Of a DNA stretch of 64,000 nt, positions 8,333 through 17,176 are shown piece by piece (the stretch's first letter is position 1; each line of letters starts with the position of its first letter). The notes beneath the pieces were generated by a model, which saw nothing but the letters and a program-made list of their open reading frames with translations, had not been told where the DNA came from and did no database searches. This DNA is from Candidatus Anammoxibacter sp. GTDB lineage: Bacteria > Planctomycetota > Brocadiia > Brocadiales > Anammoxibacteraceae. A program made the translations under genes and the position numbers. The DNA lies in the NCBI GenBank assembly GCA_021777105.1, contig JAIQZQ010000115.1, forward strand, positions 26,407-90,406. Reading direction: 5' to 3'.

Positions 8333-10098
8333 AATTTACCTCCTTTTAAAATAATTTCCCTCATAACCTCTTCAGGTGTAGTTACTTTATCAGTAACCTT
8401 TTTTAAACCGATTTCGTGAAGGGTTTTCAGCCCCTCCTTAATCGACAATTCTCTTAATTCATTCTCCTTGACTTCATTAATAATTGCGTCTTTTATAGTG
8501 TCTGTAATTTTTAAAATTTCAAATATAGCAGTTCGACCACGAAAGCCCAACCCTGAGCACTTTTCGCAACCTTTGCCGTAAGCAAGCTCAACATCCCAAT
8601 CGCTCTCCTTTAACCCTATCTGTTCAAGCAACCTTGTTGCCGGGCTATACACCTCCTTGCAATGTTCGCATATCTTCCTCACAAGCCTTTGCGCTATTAT
8701 CCCGTTTAACGCGCTGGCAATCAGGAACGGGGGCACATCAAAGTTGCGCAGTGTAGTAACGGCGCTTGCCGTGTCCACCGCGTGTAAAGTGCTAAAGAGC
8801 AATTGTCCGGTTAATGCGGCTCTAACCGCAATTTTAGCCGTTTCATTATCCCTGATTTCGCCTACCATAAGTATGTCTGCGTCCTGCCTCAGCACGGACC
8901 GCAAACTGTTTACGAAATTGAAATCTATCTTTGGATCCACTTCTACCTGGCTAATGCCTGATATTAGACATTCGACCGGGTCTTCAATCGTGACGACCTT
9001 GTTTTTCGAGGTGTCAAGTTCGTTCAAAGCCGTGTAAATAGACGTCGTTTTACCGCTGCCGATAGGGCCGGTAATAAGCGCCATGCCGTGCGGTCGCGAT
9101 ATAATTGATTTGAAAGTTTTTTTCTCGCCCTGATCCAGTCCTAATTTCTCAAATCCATTAAAAATATTGCCTTGCTGTATAATCCTGCAAACAATGTTTT
9201 CGCCCATTTTTGTCGGTAATGTGGCTATCCTTAAATGGTAATCCGTTTCGCCGATCTTTAGAGACATACGTCCGTCCTGGGGCAAACGCACCTCTGTGAT
9301 GTCAAGGCTTGACAGGACTTTTACCCTTGATACGGTTGCGCCTATCAAATGCTCAGGTATCCTGAAATAATCAAGCAGCATTCCGTCAACTCGTAATCGA
9401 ACCCTCATGTCTTTAGTGTCCGACTCAAAGTGTATATCCGTTGCCCTTATCTCCATCGCCTTTTTTAAGATCGTGTCTATCACGGCAACGGGCGAGCTGT
9501 TGTTAATGGTTGTTACCTGGGAGCTTAAAAGCGGCTCTGTTTTTTTTACTTCCGAGCCGGTTGCCGTGGATTCGCCATTTTGAACGCTTTCTGCTTTATT
9601 ACTATTTTTATCATCGTGAACGTTTGCTTCGCCGGAAATAACTTTGCCGATATCCTGCCTTGAACTTAAGACAAATTGAGGTATGTATCCGTTTATATAA
9701 GGCAGTTTCTCAATAGTGTCAATGCTAAGCGGATTTGCGACAGCTATGGATAGTTTGTTGCCTTTTTTTGCAAAAGGCAACATCTCGTTTGCCTTGGATA
9801 CTTCTTTGGGAACAATTGACGCCGCTTCGTTATCTATCTTTTCATTAAGAATATCCAGATATGGAATTGACAAAAATTTGCATAACGATTTTGTTGCTTC
9901 TCTTTGAAAAAACGGGTCTTTATTATCAAACAAAGCGTCTGCGCGCTCTTCGGCTTTTTTTAATATTAAGAAGTCTTGTTTTCTTTTTAAATTGCCTTTT
10001 GCTTTAACAGCTTCTCTAACTAGTTCGCCATATGTATAATTATTATAGCCATCCAGTTTTTTCTTTGCCTTTTTATCCATATCGTATGGGCTCTGCAA
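8329..10098 (-). CDS. Secretion/pilus assembly ATPase GspE/PilB (first copy)
   Basis: This is the cytoplasmic ATPase that powers pseudopilus or pilus growth. The 589 residues hold an N-terminal T2SSE_N domain, then the motor core. Walker A is GPIGSGKTTS, with Ile replacing the usual Thr. Walker B and His boxes are seen as DADILMVGEIRDNETA and GQLLFSTLHAVDTA. A zinc tetracysteine module follows, with CEHC and CEKC pairs. The stop overlaps pilC. The longest frame starts at a TTG (10098); an ATG six codons later (10080, MDKKAKKK) is a plausible real start, as neither has a strong ribosome site. A second GspE-type gene lies at 40789. Confidence 0.9.
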   Translation of the reverse strand: MQSPYDMDKKAKKKLDGYNNYTYGELVREAVKAKGNLKRKQDFLILKKAEERADALFDNKDPFFQREATKSLCKFLSIPYLDILNEKIDNEAASIVPKEVSKANEMLPFAKKGNKLSIAVANPLSIDTIEKLPYINGYIPQFVLSSRQDIGKVISGEANVHDDKNSNKAESVQNGESTATGSEVKKTEPLLSSQVTTINNSSPVAVIDTILKKAMEIRATDIHFESDTKDMRVRLRVDGMLLDYFRIPEHLIGATVSRVKVLSSLDITEVRLPQDGRMSLKIGETDYHLRIATLPTKMGENIVCRIIQQGNIFNGFEKLGLDQGEKKTFKSIISRPHGMALITGPIGSGKTTSIYTALNELDTSKNKVVTIEDPVECLISGISQVEVDPKIDFNFVNSLRSVLRQDADILMVGEIRDNETAKIAVRAALTGQLLFSTLHAVDTASAVTTLRNFDVPPFLIASALNGIIAQRLVRKICEHCKEVYSPATRLLEQIGLKESDWDVELAYGKGCEKCSGLGFRGRTAIFEILKITDTIKDAIINEVKENELRELSIKEGLKTLHEIGLKKVTDKVTTPEEVMREIILKGGKL

Positions 10099-10145
10099 TG
10101 TTTGGGCTGTAATAGCTCCAGCGCCTAAAGAGAAGGTTTTGTCTG

Positions 10146-11048
10146 TTAAATTAGTCCCCAGTATTTTACTAATATTTTATTATGTTTTCTTTCAACTACG
10201 GCTTCTATGACCTTTTTGCCTCGCGCTGCGTTATGCCCTGAGCCGGCCGTTCCTGTTGAAACAATGCAAAAATTGCTTGAAGTTACTGTGAAGAATTTTT
10301 GAAAGTCTTCAAACTGTACGCCGGTTACTTTATCAAAATCGTTTGCGTTCTTAAAAATGCCGTCGTCAGACGTGCCTTGAATTCCGTCTTTGCCGATTCT
10401 AAAAGCCAGAATGGCGTCAACTTCAATAGTTTTCAATTCAGGCGTCGCAACCAACACTTCTCTTGAAGCTGTGTTGATATTTATCCTGCCGTCGCCCCAA
10501 ACCGTCACAAGGTCTTTAAGGCGTTTCTGTTCCTTAAAAAGCCTTGATCCGTTAAAAACCGCGTCGCCAATAATTCCCCTTGCGACTAAATCCGTTGGGC
10601 TATGAAAAATAGCTCGTTTTCTTGCCGATACAATTTCCTTTGCGGTTTCCCTGTCTATCCCGGTCAACCCGGCAAGCATCTGTTCCGATGCGGTGTTTAT
10701 GTTGACCTTTGATTCTTCATCAACAACTCCATACACCTCATCGCCGCTGTTATTATACGCGACAGTAAAGACGCCGCCGCTTAACTTAACATCTTTAAAA
10801 TCTCTGTCATTTCCGCGCCAATGGTCATTTAAGCAATCAAAAGACGAGTTGTCCTCCTTTAAGACTTTCGCGGCCTGCTCAAATCCCGCCCTGGCCAGAA
10901 AACCCGCCTGTATATTGTTTTTAAATCGCATGGTGGCCACAAGATCATTACCTACAATGCTGCTGGACGCCATCGCAAATATTGAAATGGCGAATATTAT
11001 AAACAACGCCATTGTTAATGCCGACCCGGATTGCTTTTTTAAATTCAT
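10146..11048 (-). CDS. gspK: Type II secretion minor pseudopilin GspK
   Basis: GspK caps the tip of the type II secretion pseudopilus. The 300-residue protein opens with a short basic leader and hydrophobic helix, SGSALTMALFIIFAISIFAM, fitting a prepilin-like N-terminus that lacks the usual Glu5, as in known GspK proteins. Two helix-hairpin-helix repeats typical of GspK are visible: KVNINTASEQMLAGL and GRININTASREVLVA. AAGGGG precedes the ATG at 11048, just after the gspJ stop. Gene order I-J-K matches known secretion operons, which supports a type II secretion assignment over a pure pilus locus. Confidence 0.88.
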   Translation of the reverse strand: MNLKKQSGSALTMALFIIFAISIFAMASSSIVGNDLVATMRFKNNIQAGFLARAGFEQAAKVLKEDNSSFDCLNDHWRGNDRDFKDVKLSGGVFTVAYNNSGDEVYGVVDEESKVNINTASEQMLAGLTGIDRETAKEIVSARKRAIFHSPTDLVARGIIGDAVFNGSRLFKEQKRLKDLVTVWGDGRININTASREVLVATPELKTIEVDAILAFRIGKDGIQGTSDDGIFKNANDFDKVTGVQFEDFQKFFTVTSSNFCIVSTGTAGSGHNAARGKKVIEAVVERKHNKILVKYWGLI

Positions 11049-11057
11049 TCAAACCCC

Positions 11058-11696
11058 TTAGGAGATAACGCTAACTACTGTCTGTAATTTTTCAGGAGAC
11101 GATTTTAACTGTTTTGTGTCTATTAAAATCGTAATCTCCACTGCGTCAGGCAAATTGCCTGATTTCCATTCGCTATGCCATGAACCGTTTTTTAAGTACC
11201 TGAAATTAATGCCTTTTACATTGTCGCACAACGCCTTTGAAATTCCTGTATTTTGCCCGTTATTTAGTTCCCTGCCTCTGTTTAAAGTAGTATGCCCCTG
11301 CTTTTCATCATAATTCACAAAATATTTAATTGTAATAACGCTGCTTTTATCGGCATCGACGCTTGCCGGTCTTTTTGAGAACAAGTTTAAAGAGAGGGAA
11401 TCATTGTTAACCGCTGCTCCTTCAAAATAAGTTTGTTGATCGGCGCCTCTTAATGCATTGTTTTGCGAGCGCGCAACATTCTGGATGTCTCTATTAATCA
11501 ATGCCATCGCGCGCCTGACTTGCTGAAAACCTTCAACTTTTTCCGCTGTTTTGTTAAACAGGTTCTTGGATACGGCGAGAGTTTCAAAAACCATTGTTCC
11601 CACAATGCCCATTAACGCCACTACAACCAGGATTTCAATAAGTGTGAATCCGACCGAGCCGTTTCTTTTTTTATGTTTGCCTGCTGGATTTGTCAT
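11058..11696 (-). CDS. Prepilin-type protein, GspJ-like
   Basis: The 212-residue protein carries a class III prepilin signal: a basic leader ending in Gly, then FTLIEILVVVALMGIVG, with the methylated Phe and the Glu at position 5. Its place between gspI-like and gspK and its length fit GspJ, a minor pseudopilin. The body has few clear motifs, so the J identity rests on synteny and size. The start at 11696 is 5 bp past the gspI stop with no strong ribosome site, which suggests coupling. GspJ versus PilW-type pilin cannot be settled from the sequence. Confidence 0.8.
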   Translation of the reverse strand: MTNPAGKHKKRNGSVGFTLIEILVVVALMGIVGTMVFETLAVSKNLFNKTAEKVEGFQQVRRAMALINRDIQNVARSQNNALRGADQQTYFEGAAVNNDSLSLNLFSKRPASVDADKSSVITIKYFVNYDEKQGHTTLNRGRELNNGQNTGISKALCDNVKGINFRYLKNGSWHSEWKSGNLPDAVEITILIDTKQLKSSPEKLQTVVSVIS

Positions 11697-11701
11697 GCTT
11701 T

Positions 11702-12133
11702 TTATCTGTTAGCCAAAAAGGTTGAAAATTCGACATGCCTCCCATTTTCAGGCCAGGGCCACACCACGCGCACGTCCATTTTAATGAGGTCTTTTTGTTC
11801 CTGCGCTACTTTTAGCTCCCACCTGTATTTAGGGCTGACGATTTCGCCGTTTTCTCTGAATTCAATAGGGGCGTTTGAGTTGGCGCTTTGACGTAAAACA
11901 GAGCTGTAACCTGATTGAACCATCTCCTCCATCTTCTTCTGTCCAAGAAGAGAAGCAGTCAAGATGTCGTCGCCTTTATTATTGATTTTAATGTTATGCC
12001 TGAAGATTGTGGCCATTAAAGTTAGACCCATTCCCAGGACGGCGATCGCAATCATTATCTCCATCAGCGTAAATCCGCGTGAACCGTTGTTTTCAGTTTT
12101 GCCGGTTCTGATGTTTTTTGAATAAAAGTTCAT
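11702..12133 (-). CDS. Prepilin-type protein, GspI/PilV-like
   Basis: This 143-residue protein starts MNFYSKNIRTGKTENNGSRG, followed by FTLMEIMIAIAVLGMGLTL, a clear class III prepilin cleavage site with Glu5. The chosen start is the ATG at 12133, which has AAGGGG at a good distance; the frame is open to 12175 but that extension lacks a ribosome site. Position ahead of gspJ and gspK suggests GspI, a minor pseudopilin. The ribosome site lies inside a dispersed repeat (12136-12184), so the repeat may influence its translation. Confidence 0.8.
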   Translation of the reverse strand: MNFYSKNIRTGKTENNGSRGFTLMEIMIAIAVLGMGLTLMATIFRHNIKINNKGDDILTASLLGQKKMEEMVQSGYSSVLRQSANSNAPIEFRENGEIVSPKYRWELKVAQEQKDLIKMDVRVVWPWPENGRHVEFSTFLANR

Positions 12134-12135
12134 AA

Positions 12136-12184
12136 TTTTATCCCCTTTGAGGATAATTCTCACTAAAGCAGACAAGCCGCTCAG
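12136..12184. repeat. 47-bp dispersed repeat near secretion genes, copy 1
   Basis: The plus strand reads TTATCCCCTTTGAGGATAA then TTCTCACTAAAGCAGACAA and GCCGCTCA. Two tandem relatives sit at 40667-40713 and 40719-40765, just before the second gspE. All share a short hairpin (ATCC-GGAT) followed by a conserved tail ending near CGCTC. This copy covers the gspI ribosome site on the minus strand. Confidence 0.65.
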
Positions 12185-12191
12185 CTCTCAT

Positions 12192-12887
12192 TTATAATGA
12201 AGAAAAAAGATCCGCGCTGGTAGCAAAAGCCGGCGAGAAATCCCATTGTACAAGTGATTCAAAGCGCAATGTTACATTTAATAAAGATTTTAAGTCGTAA
12301 ACGGCGGCAACATATATCAGCTCGTTCTCAACTTTTTCGGGCTTATAAAGGCTTGTAATAAGGTCTATATCATCCGGCCATTTTATTGAGCCGGCAATTT
12401 GCATTACTTCTTTCTTGTTTTCAAGGGAGAAATATCCGGTTGCAATGAAAATTGTCTTGCCGTCGTACGCGTCATTAAACCGTTCCGGTTTGTGCGATGC
12501 AAGGGCGAGTTCAAGTTCGCTGTATATAAGGCTTTCGCTTGTTTGTTCCAGCCTTTCAGCCATTTGGCGCATCAAATTAATGCCGAATGCCGGGTCTTCT
12601 TTCAATAACTTAAGAAGGCCGTTTTTGTCAATCTGGATAACTTCAGTCTCGGAAATTGTTTTTGCGGAGGCTGACCTTTTTGCGCCGGTGATTAAGGACA
12701 TTTCGCCAAAATATTCGCCGTCTCCGATATTATGCAATACGCGGGTTGCGCTTTGAACGACTTTTTTAAATATAACAACCCGTCCGGAGGCAATAATGTA
12801 CATAAAGTCGGAAGGATCGCCTTCTTCAAAAACGATTGATTCTGCGGGGATTTGCCGTCTGACGCCGTTAAAACTTTCTATATTCAT
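12192..12887 (-). CDS. Cyclic nucleotide-binding domain protein
   Basis: The first 120 residues form a cNMP-binding beta-barrel: VFEEGDPSDFMYIIASGRVV, IGDGEYFGEMSLITGAKRSA (the phosphate-binding cassette, with Gly-Glu and Arg) and AKTISETEVIQIDK. The remaining 110 residues show no helix-turn-helix, so it is not a standard Crp/Fnr regulator. That C-terminal part, with LIYVAAVYDLKSLL, is not recognised. It stands at the head of the secretion gene cluster and might link a nucleotide second messenger to secretion, which is inference from position only. No strong ribosome site is seen before the ATG at 12887. Confidence 0.75.
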   Translation of the reverse strand: MNIESFNGVRRQIPAESIVFEEGDPSDFMYIIASGRVVIFKKVVQSATRVLHNIGDGEYFGEMSLITGAKRSASAKTISETEVIQIDKNGLLKLLKEDPAFGINLMRQMAERLEQTSESLIYSELELALASHKPERFNDAYDGKTIFIATGYFSLENKKEVMQIAGSIKWPDDIDLITSLYKPEKVENELIYVAAVYDLKSLLNVTLRFESLVQWDFSPAFATSADLFSSL

Positions 12888-13206
12888 AAAATTTATTCGG
12901 GCAAGGGATTTTAAAAAAAGGAAATGCGCAAAATTAAATTTCGATTATAAGCTGAATTAAATAATTTTGCAATAAAAACTTATGGCATATATTGTCGGCG
13001 GGTAATAATTACCGCAAAGACGAAAAAATACTCAAAATCATCATGAAAACAGGCGGCGATTGTTCCCGCGCATGATTAACGCCGGCGCGCCGTTTGTTTG
13101 GGGTAGGCAATGGTAAAATGTAATTTTATAATCATATTTTTTCGCGTTTGCAAAAGTATGGTTATAAAACCGTTGTAAACTATTTTTGCGTCTTGATAGT
13201 AAGAAG
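12888..13206. other. Intergenic region, no gene seen
   Basis: AT-rich DNA between the cNMP gene and the msbA-like gene. It contains GGCGCGCC within AACGCCGGCGCGCCGTT near 13079, similar to the GCCGGCGCGC words at 52440. No promoter, RNA or coding signal can be supported. Confidence 0.4.
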
Positions 13207-15117
13207 CTAATCATACGATTGCATTCTGTACAGCATGCAGTATTCGCCGTTTGCCTCAATTAGCTCATCATGCGTTCCTGTTTCAACGATATCTCCGTCC
13301 TTAAGAACCAGGATTTTATCGCAATCTTTTACTGTGGTTAGGCGGTGCGCCACCACAAGCGTTGTCTTGCCTTTCATGAGGCTGTTCAACTCATGTTGCA
13401 CTGATTGCTCCGCTTTTGTGTCTAATGACGAGGTTGCCTCGTCAAGTATAAGAATTGGAGCGTTTTTCAGGAAAGCCCTTGCAATGGCAATTCTCTGCCT
13501 CTGCCCACCGGACAATTTTACGCCCATTTCTCCCACGATAGCTCCGTACCCTTGGTGGGAGTTTATTATAAAGTCGTGTATGTTAGCCGCTTTAGAGGCA
13601 TTTTCAATCTCGCTACGAGAGGAATGCTTGCTTCCGTACCTGATATTATCTTCAATGCTCCTGTTGAACAAAAACGTCTGTTGTGTAACCAAAGCGATAT
13701 GGTCAAGCAGTGATTTATGCGTTAAGCTCCTGATATCCTTGCCGTCAATTGTGATATTTCCGGCGGTAGTGTCGTAAAACCGCAGAATCAGGTTAAGCAG
13801 TGTGGATTTGCCCGCGCCGCTTTGGCCCACAATGCCCACAATGCTTCCCTTTTTTATCTTAAAGCTTACGTTTTTAATAATAGTCGCGCTGCTGTAGCCG
13901 AAACTTACATTATTAAAAGCAATTTCATCGTTTATGCCTTTTAGCTCCTCGGCGTCTTCATGTTCCTGCGTATTGATTTCATAGTCCAGAAGCTCGAAAA
14001 CCCTTGTGGCGCCCGCAAGAGAGTCTTGCAAAGAGTTGTAACTCTTTGACAGCTGCTTTATGGCCCTGTATACCATATAGCCTATTGCCGTAATAAATCC
14101 GCCCAATTCGCCTGTGGTTATTTTGTGCGCATTTATTATATACCCGCTGAGGATTACAACTACGGCCAACCCAATGCCGTATATAAACTCAGTGGATCCG
14201 TTGCTGGTCGCCCTGGCCATTGACGACTTCATCCTTTTTCTAAAAAAACTCTGATTTATGTCGTGAATTTCGCGCGCCTCCTCATCTTCCATGCTATACG
14301 CCTTAACAATGCGGATGCCGCTAAACATCTCCCTCATAATGTCGGTCAGATCGGCAAGGTGCTGGAGGCTGCTTTTACTATGCTTTTTTACTTTGCCTCC
14401 AAAAAAGATAACCGGAATCGCAATTAATGGAAACCCCGCAAATGACAAAAGCGCAAGCTTCCAGTTAAAATAAAACGCCAATGCAAGTCCAAAAACCAGC
14501 TTCATCGGTTGCAGTAAAACATGGCTGAACAGTATGTTAACGGCCCCATTGGTAGTTGTTATATCATTCGTTATTTTTGAAATTAACTCGCCGCTCTTTT
14601 TATTCTCAAAAAAACTAAGAGGTTGCGGCAACAAGTGCTCGCACACCTTGTTTCTGATATCGCGCGTAATTCCCCAAATTAACAAATTGGAGAAATACCG
14701 TTGCCCGTAAAATGAGAGGAAAATAAAAGGGGCCAATATTGCGGCCATAATGCCTATAGAGGTAAACGATTGTGTGGCTTTGTCCCGAATTTGAATGAGC
14801 TTTTTTACAAAACCTATTTTTTCTGCCGAATTTTTGGTCTTTTCCTTTAATCCGTATAATCCTTTAACGGATTTAGCGCTTTTGCTCTCAGCTTCGCTGT
14901 CTACGTTAACCGAAAAGTGGCCGGCTTCGTTGGTCGTCAGTTTATCCAGCACCGGCTTAACCAAGGCAAGCTGCGCGCCGGTAAGGGCGGTATATATTAC
15001 CATACAGAAGATGGCCCCCATTATTATCTTCCAATGAGGAACCCCAAACCCGTATAACCTGCGGCAATCACAAACCAGCTCGCTTTCTAAAAACCGTTGA
15101 AAAAGAGATTTATGCAT
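13207..15117 (-). CDS. MsbA-like ABC transporter (lipid A/lipid flippase type)
   Basis: This is a fused permease-ATPase half-transporter of 636 residues that works as a dimer in the inner membrane. The N-terminal half has about six membrane spans (first near residues 28-52). The ATPase half has Walker A GQSGAGKSTLL, signature LSGGQRQRIAIARAF, Walker B ILILDEATSSLD and the switch His in VAHRLTTV. A charged insert, near residues 65-100 and rich in Ser/Lys/Glu, sits between the first two spans. Family knowledge suggests export of lipid A core or another lipid. Drug or peptide export cannot be excluded. It is next to, but not clearly in an operon with, the secretion cluster. Confidence 0.88.
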   Translation of the reverse strand: MHKSLFQRFLESELVCDCRRLYGFGVPHWKIIMGAIFCMVIYTALTGAQLALVKPVLDKLTTNEAGHFSVNVDSEAESKSAKSVKGLYGLKEKTKNSAEKIGFVKKLIQIRDKATQSFTSIGIMAAILAPFIFLSFYGQRYFSNLLIWGITRDIRNKVCEHLLPQPLSFFENKKSGELISKITNDITTTNGAVNILFSHVLLQPMKLVFGLALAFYFNWKLALLSFAGFPLIAIPVIFFGGKVKKHSKSSLQHLADLTDIMREMFSGIRIVKAYSMEDEEAREIHDINQSFFRKRMKSSMARATSNGSTEFIYGIGLAVVVILSGYIINAHKITTGELGGFITAIGYMVYRAIKQLSKSYNSLQDSLAGATRVFELLDYEINTQEHEDAEELKGINDEIAFNNVSFGYSSATIIKNVSFKIKKGSIVGIVGQSGAGKSTLLNLILRFYDTTAGNITIDGKDIRSLTHKSLLDHIALVTQQTFLFNRSIEDNIRYGSKHSSRSEIENASKAANIHDFIINSHQGYGAIVGEMGVKLSGGQRQRIAIARAFLKNAPILILDEATSSLDTKAEQSVQHELNSLMKGKTTLVVAHRLTTVKDCDKILVLKDGDIVETGTHDELIEANGEYCMLYRMQSYD

Positions 15118-15520
15118 TGATTTTTCGATAAAAAATTCAGAAAATTTTTCGCAACAAAACAGGTTGCGAAAAGTAAATAAGGAGGGTAATTAAAAAAGAG
15201 AAACAAGAATACCCCAATAAGAATCAAAAATCAAGGTTTAAACAGCATTGCCGGCCACGCCAGTGTCGATTGCAATAAAACGTTTTTTTCAGCTTCGATT
15301 TTGGAGCTACTTCATCATTCTGGTTGCAAAGCCCCAGCTTTGTAACACCAAATTCGAGAAGCCCCAGCTTCGCGTTCAGGTTCATATTTGCCTAACTTAG
15401 ATTTTGGCTGAACAGGCGGCTGTTTTAATGGGTTTTTGCGCATAAATGTATATCTTGACATGCCCGCAAACAATGCGATACAATTATTAGAAATGAGATA
15501 CACATGGAAAGGATGGTGAA
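15118..15520. repeat. Intergenic region with double palindrome (REP-like) copy
   Basis: The notable element is 15322-15374. GGTTGCAAAGCCCCAGCTTTG forms one hairpin and CGAGAAGCCCCAGCTTCGCG the next. Related copies occur at 16528-16551 (deleted form), 18083-18135, and inverted at 20725-20777. The rest of the gap is AT-rich without a gene. A ribosome site GGAAAGGATGG precedes the antitoxin at 15521. Confidence 0.65.
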
Positions 15521-15760
15521 ATGCCTTTAAGTCTAAGAATACCTGCTGAAAAAGAAAAACTGCTGCGAAAGGCCGCCGCAAAAGCCGGAAAAACAAAAAC
15601 AGCGTTTATCCTTGAAGCTCTGGACGAAAAGCTTGGCCTAAACAAAGACCGTGAAAAAGAGGCGCGGGAACTTGCCGGCTGGATGAACCATAAGGAAACA
15701 GAAGAGTTAAGAAAAGCGGTTAATACTTTTGATAGGATTGAAGAGGGTGACTGGGATTGA
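15521..15760 (+). CDS. Antitoxin of a VapBC-type module, ribbon-helix-helix-like
   Basis: A 79-residue protein begins MPLSLRIPAEKEKLLRKAAA and continues with a Lys-rich helix and TAFILEALDEKL, the layout of a short ribbon-helix-helix DNA-binding antitoxin that also represses its own promoter. The C-terminal tail (WMNHKETEELRKAV) would bind the toxin. AAGGATGG is upstream of the ATG. The stop overlaps the toxin start by 4 bp (TTGA), the usual antitoxin-toxin coupling. The exact antitoxin family is not certain. Confidence 0.8.
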   Translation: MPLSLRIPAEKEKLLRKAAAKAGKTKTAFILEALDEKLGLNKDREKEARELAGWMNHKETEELRKAVNTFDRIEEGDWD

Positions 15761-16152
15761 AACTGGCGCTGGACACTAATATATATTGCGATTACGCCGA
15801 GGGTATTTCTGAAACGGTAGATATAATCGCAAAATATAACAGGAGCATTTACATCCCATCAATTGTAATTGGCGAGCTTCAGTACGGTTTCATAAAAGGC
15901 TCCAAGTGGGATTTTAATAATAAAAAGCTAAACCAGATAATACGCCGGCTTGATATCGGCATTATAAATGTTAATCAGGATGTGGCAAAAAAGTATGCCG
16001 TTATTTATAAGTCCCTTGTTAAAAAAGGCAAGAAAATACCGATAAACGACGTTTGGATAGCGGCCTGTTGTATGGAAATCGGCGTGGCGCTATTAACCCG
16101 GGACAAGCATTTTAAGAATGTAGAACAAATTGAATCAATCTTAATGCCATGA
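15757..16152 (+). CDS. PIN-domain ribonuclease toxin, VapC family
   Basis: The 131-residue protein has the acidic PIN residues: LALDTNIYCDY (first Asp), IVIGELQYGF (Glu), PINDVWIAACCM (third Asp) and LLTRDKHF (fourth Asp). These bind magnesium for RNA cleavage, usually of tRNA or rRNA. The start codon is TTG, overlapping the antitoxin stop. All four acidic residues are present, so the toxin looks active. The antitoxin immediately upstream neutralises it. Confidence 0.88.
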   Translation: MKLALDTNIYCDYAEGISETVDIIAKYNRSIYIPSIVIGELQYGFIKGSKWDFNNKKLNQIIRRLDIGIINVNQDVAKKYAVIYKSLVKKGKKIPINDVWIAACCMEIGVALLTRDKHFKNVEQIESILMP

Positions 16153-16727
16153 AATATGGAATGTGTTTTTAAAACATTTCAGTTCTGACTACAAGTCTGA
16201 ACCAGCAGAAGCGAAAAGCTAAAGCAATAAAGACGGTATCACAGGATAAAAGCGGATTAAAAGCAAAAAGCGAAAGCGTAAACCACGGATTTCACTGATT
16301 AAAAAGCAAAAGCGTGTTAACCACTAATCTGCGCTAATCCACACTAATATAAAAGCAAAAGCATATTGCCCACGAAAACGCGCGAAAAGACACGAAATTA
16401 AAAACAATGGTAAAAGTTTTTATTTTTTATAACCGTTCGAAAACACCGATTTTGTAACGCAATTGCGCTGGCAACTCTGTTTTTAAGTCCTCAAAGCTCC
16501 TCCACCTAACTTCATCACGGTCGTTCTGGTTACAAAGCCCCCAGCTTCGCGTTGCATAGGGTACAACCAAAGGCGCTATGAATTTTAAACCGATTTTAAT
16601 ATGGCAAAGACAAAGCAAAATGTATAAAATTTATTATTGTAAGACTAGAAACATATATGTTTTCTTCGTAAACCTTGCTTTTGCATTATGCGTTTGTCTA
16701 TGCATAATACGAATTGAGAAGATAAAG
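16153..16727. repeat. Repeat-rich intergenic region
   Basis: Four repeat types are stacked here. A hairpin GTTCTGACT-aca-AGTCTGAAC at 16182-16202 recurs at 22745-22767. 'cacgaa/cacgga' patchwork fills 16247-16400. A unit running from CGTTCGAAAACACCGATTTT to GCTGGCAACTCTG lies at 16434-16484, with relatives at 17203-17256 and 17431-17484. A shortened REP palindrome is at 16528-16551. From about 16572 to 16645 the DNA matches 18160-18235 (TGAATTTTAAACC, then GACAAAGCAAAAT, then TATAAAATTTA), so the upstream sequence of the next gene is itself duplicated. Confidence 0.65.
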
Positions 16728-17084
16728 ATGGTTATTAATAATCTAAAAGGCGCTCCAAACCTGACAAAAACCGAAAAAGAGGCGATTTCTGAATTTGTTT
16801 CCATTTCGAGGCAACAATTAGGGTCCTTGATAAAAGAGATCATTTTGTTTGGGTCCAAGGTCAACGGCAAAAGCGATGAATTCTCTGATATAGATATCCT
16901 GTTTGTTCTCAACAGGGTTTCATGGGATATAAAGGAGTTGATTTCAGAGATAGCGGCTGATGAAAATATAAAAAATAACGTGCTTATCTCCACTTTAAGA
17001 TATAGCGTTGATGATTGGGAGAATCCGGTTATAAAATCATCGCCTTTTGCGGTTGCTGTTAGAAATGAGGGGATAAGGTTATGA
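16728..17084 (+). CDS. MNT-type nucleotidyltransferase (minimal, antitoxin-like)
   Basis: The 118-residue protein carries the nucleotidyltransferase signature: IILFGSKVNGKSDEFSDIDI, i.e. GS followed by DxD. Such small MNT proteins pair with HEPN proteins and act as antitoxins by AMPylating them. The start is set at the ATG at 16728 (MVINNLKGAPNL), since the longer frame from 16578 runs through a duplicated intergenic sequence. The stop overlaps the next ATG (ATGA), the normal MNT-HEPN coupling. The HEPN partner is cut short after 31 codons, so this gene now looks orphaned. Confidence 0.8.
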   Translation: MVINNLKGAPNLTKTEKEAISEFVSISRQQLGSLIKEIILFGSKVNGKSDEFSDIDILFVLNRVSWDIKELISEIAADENIKNNVLISTLRYSVDDWENPVIKSSPFAVAVRNEGIRL

Positions 17085-17176
17085 CCCCTGAACAGAAAGA
17101 ACTTGCAAAGCACAGGTTTGAACGGGCGGAAGATACACTTGCGGAAGCAATAGACGAACTTTCCGAACCCTTATAG
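17081..17176 (+). pseudogene. HEPN-domain toxin remnant, 31 codons
   Basis: Translation starts at an ATG overlapping the MNT stop and reads MTPEQKELAKHRFERAEDTL then AEAIDELSEPL and a stop. This is the first helix of a HEPN protein, which normally runs to about 110-140 residues and carries an RxxxxxH ribonuclease motif. Both the motif and three of four helices are missing. A dispersed repeat starts within 30 bp after the stop (17203), so a repeat insertion with deletion is the likely cause. It is too short to be an active toxin. Confidence 0.7.

Noticed and set aside
13041..13259. Frame overlapping the msbA end
   Set aside because: Runs into the real gene in another phase and has no motif.
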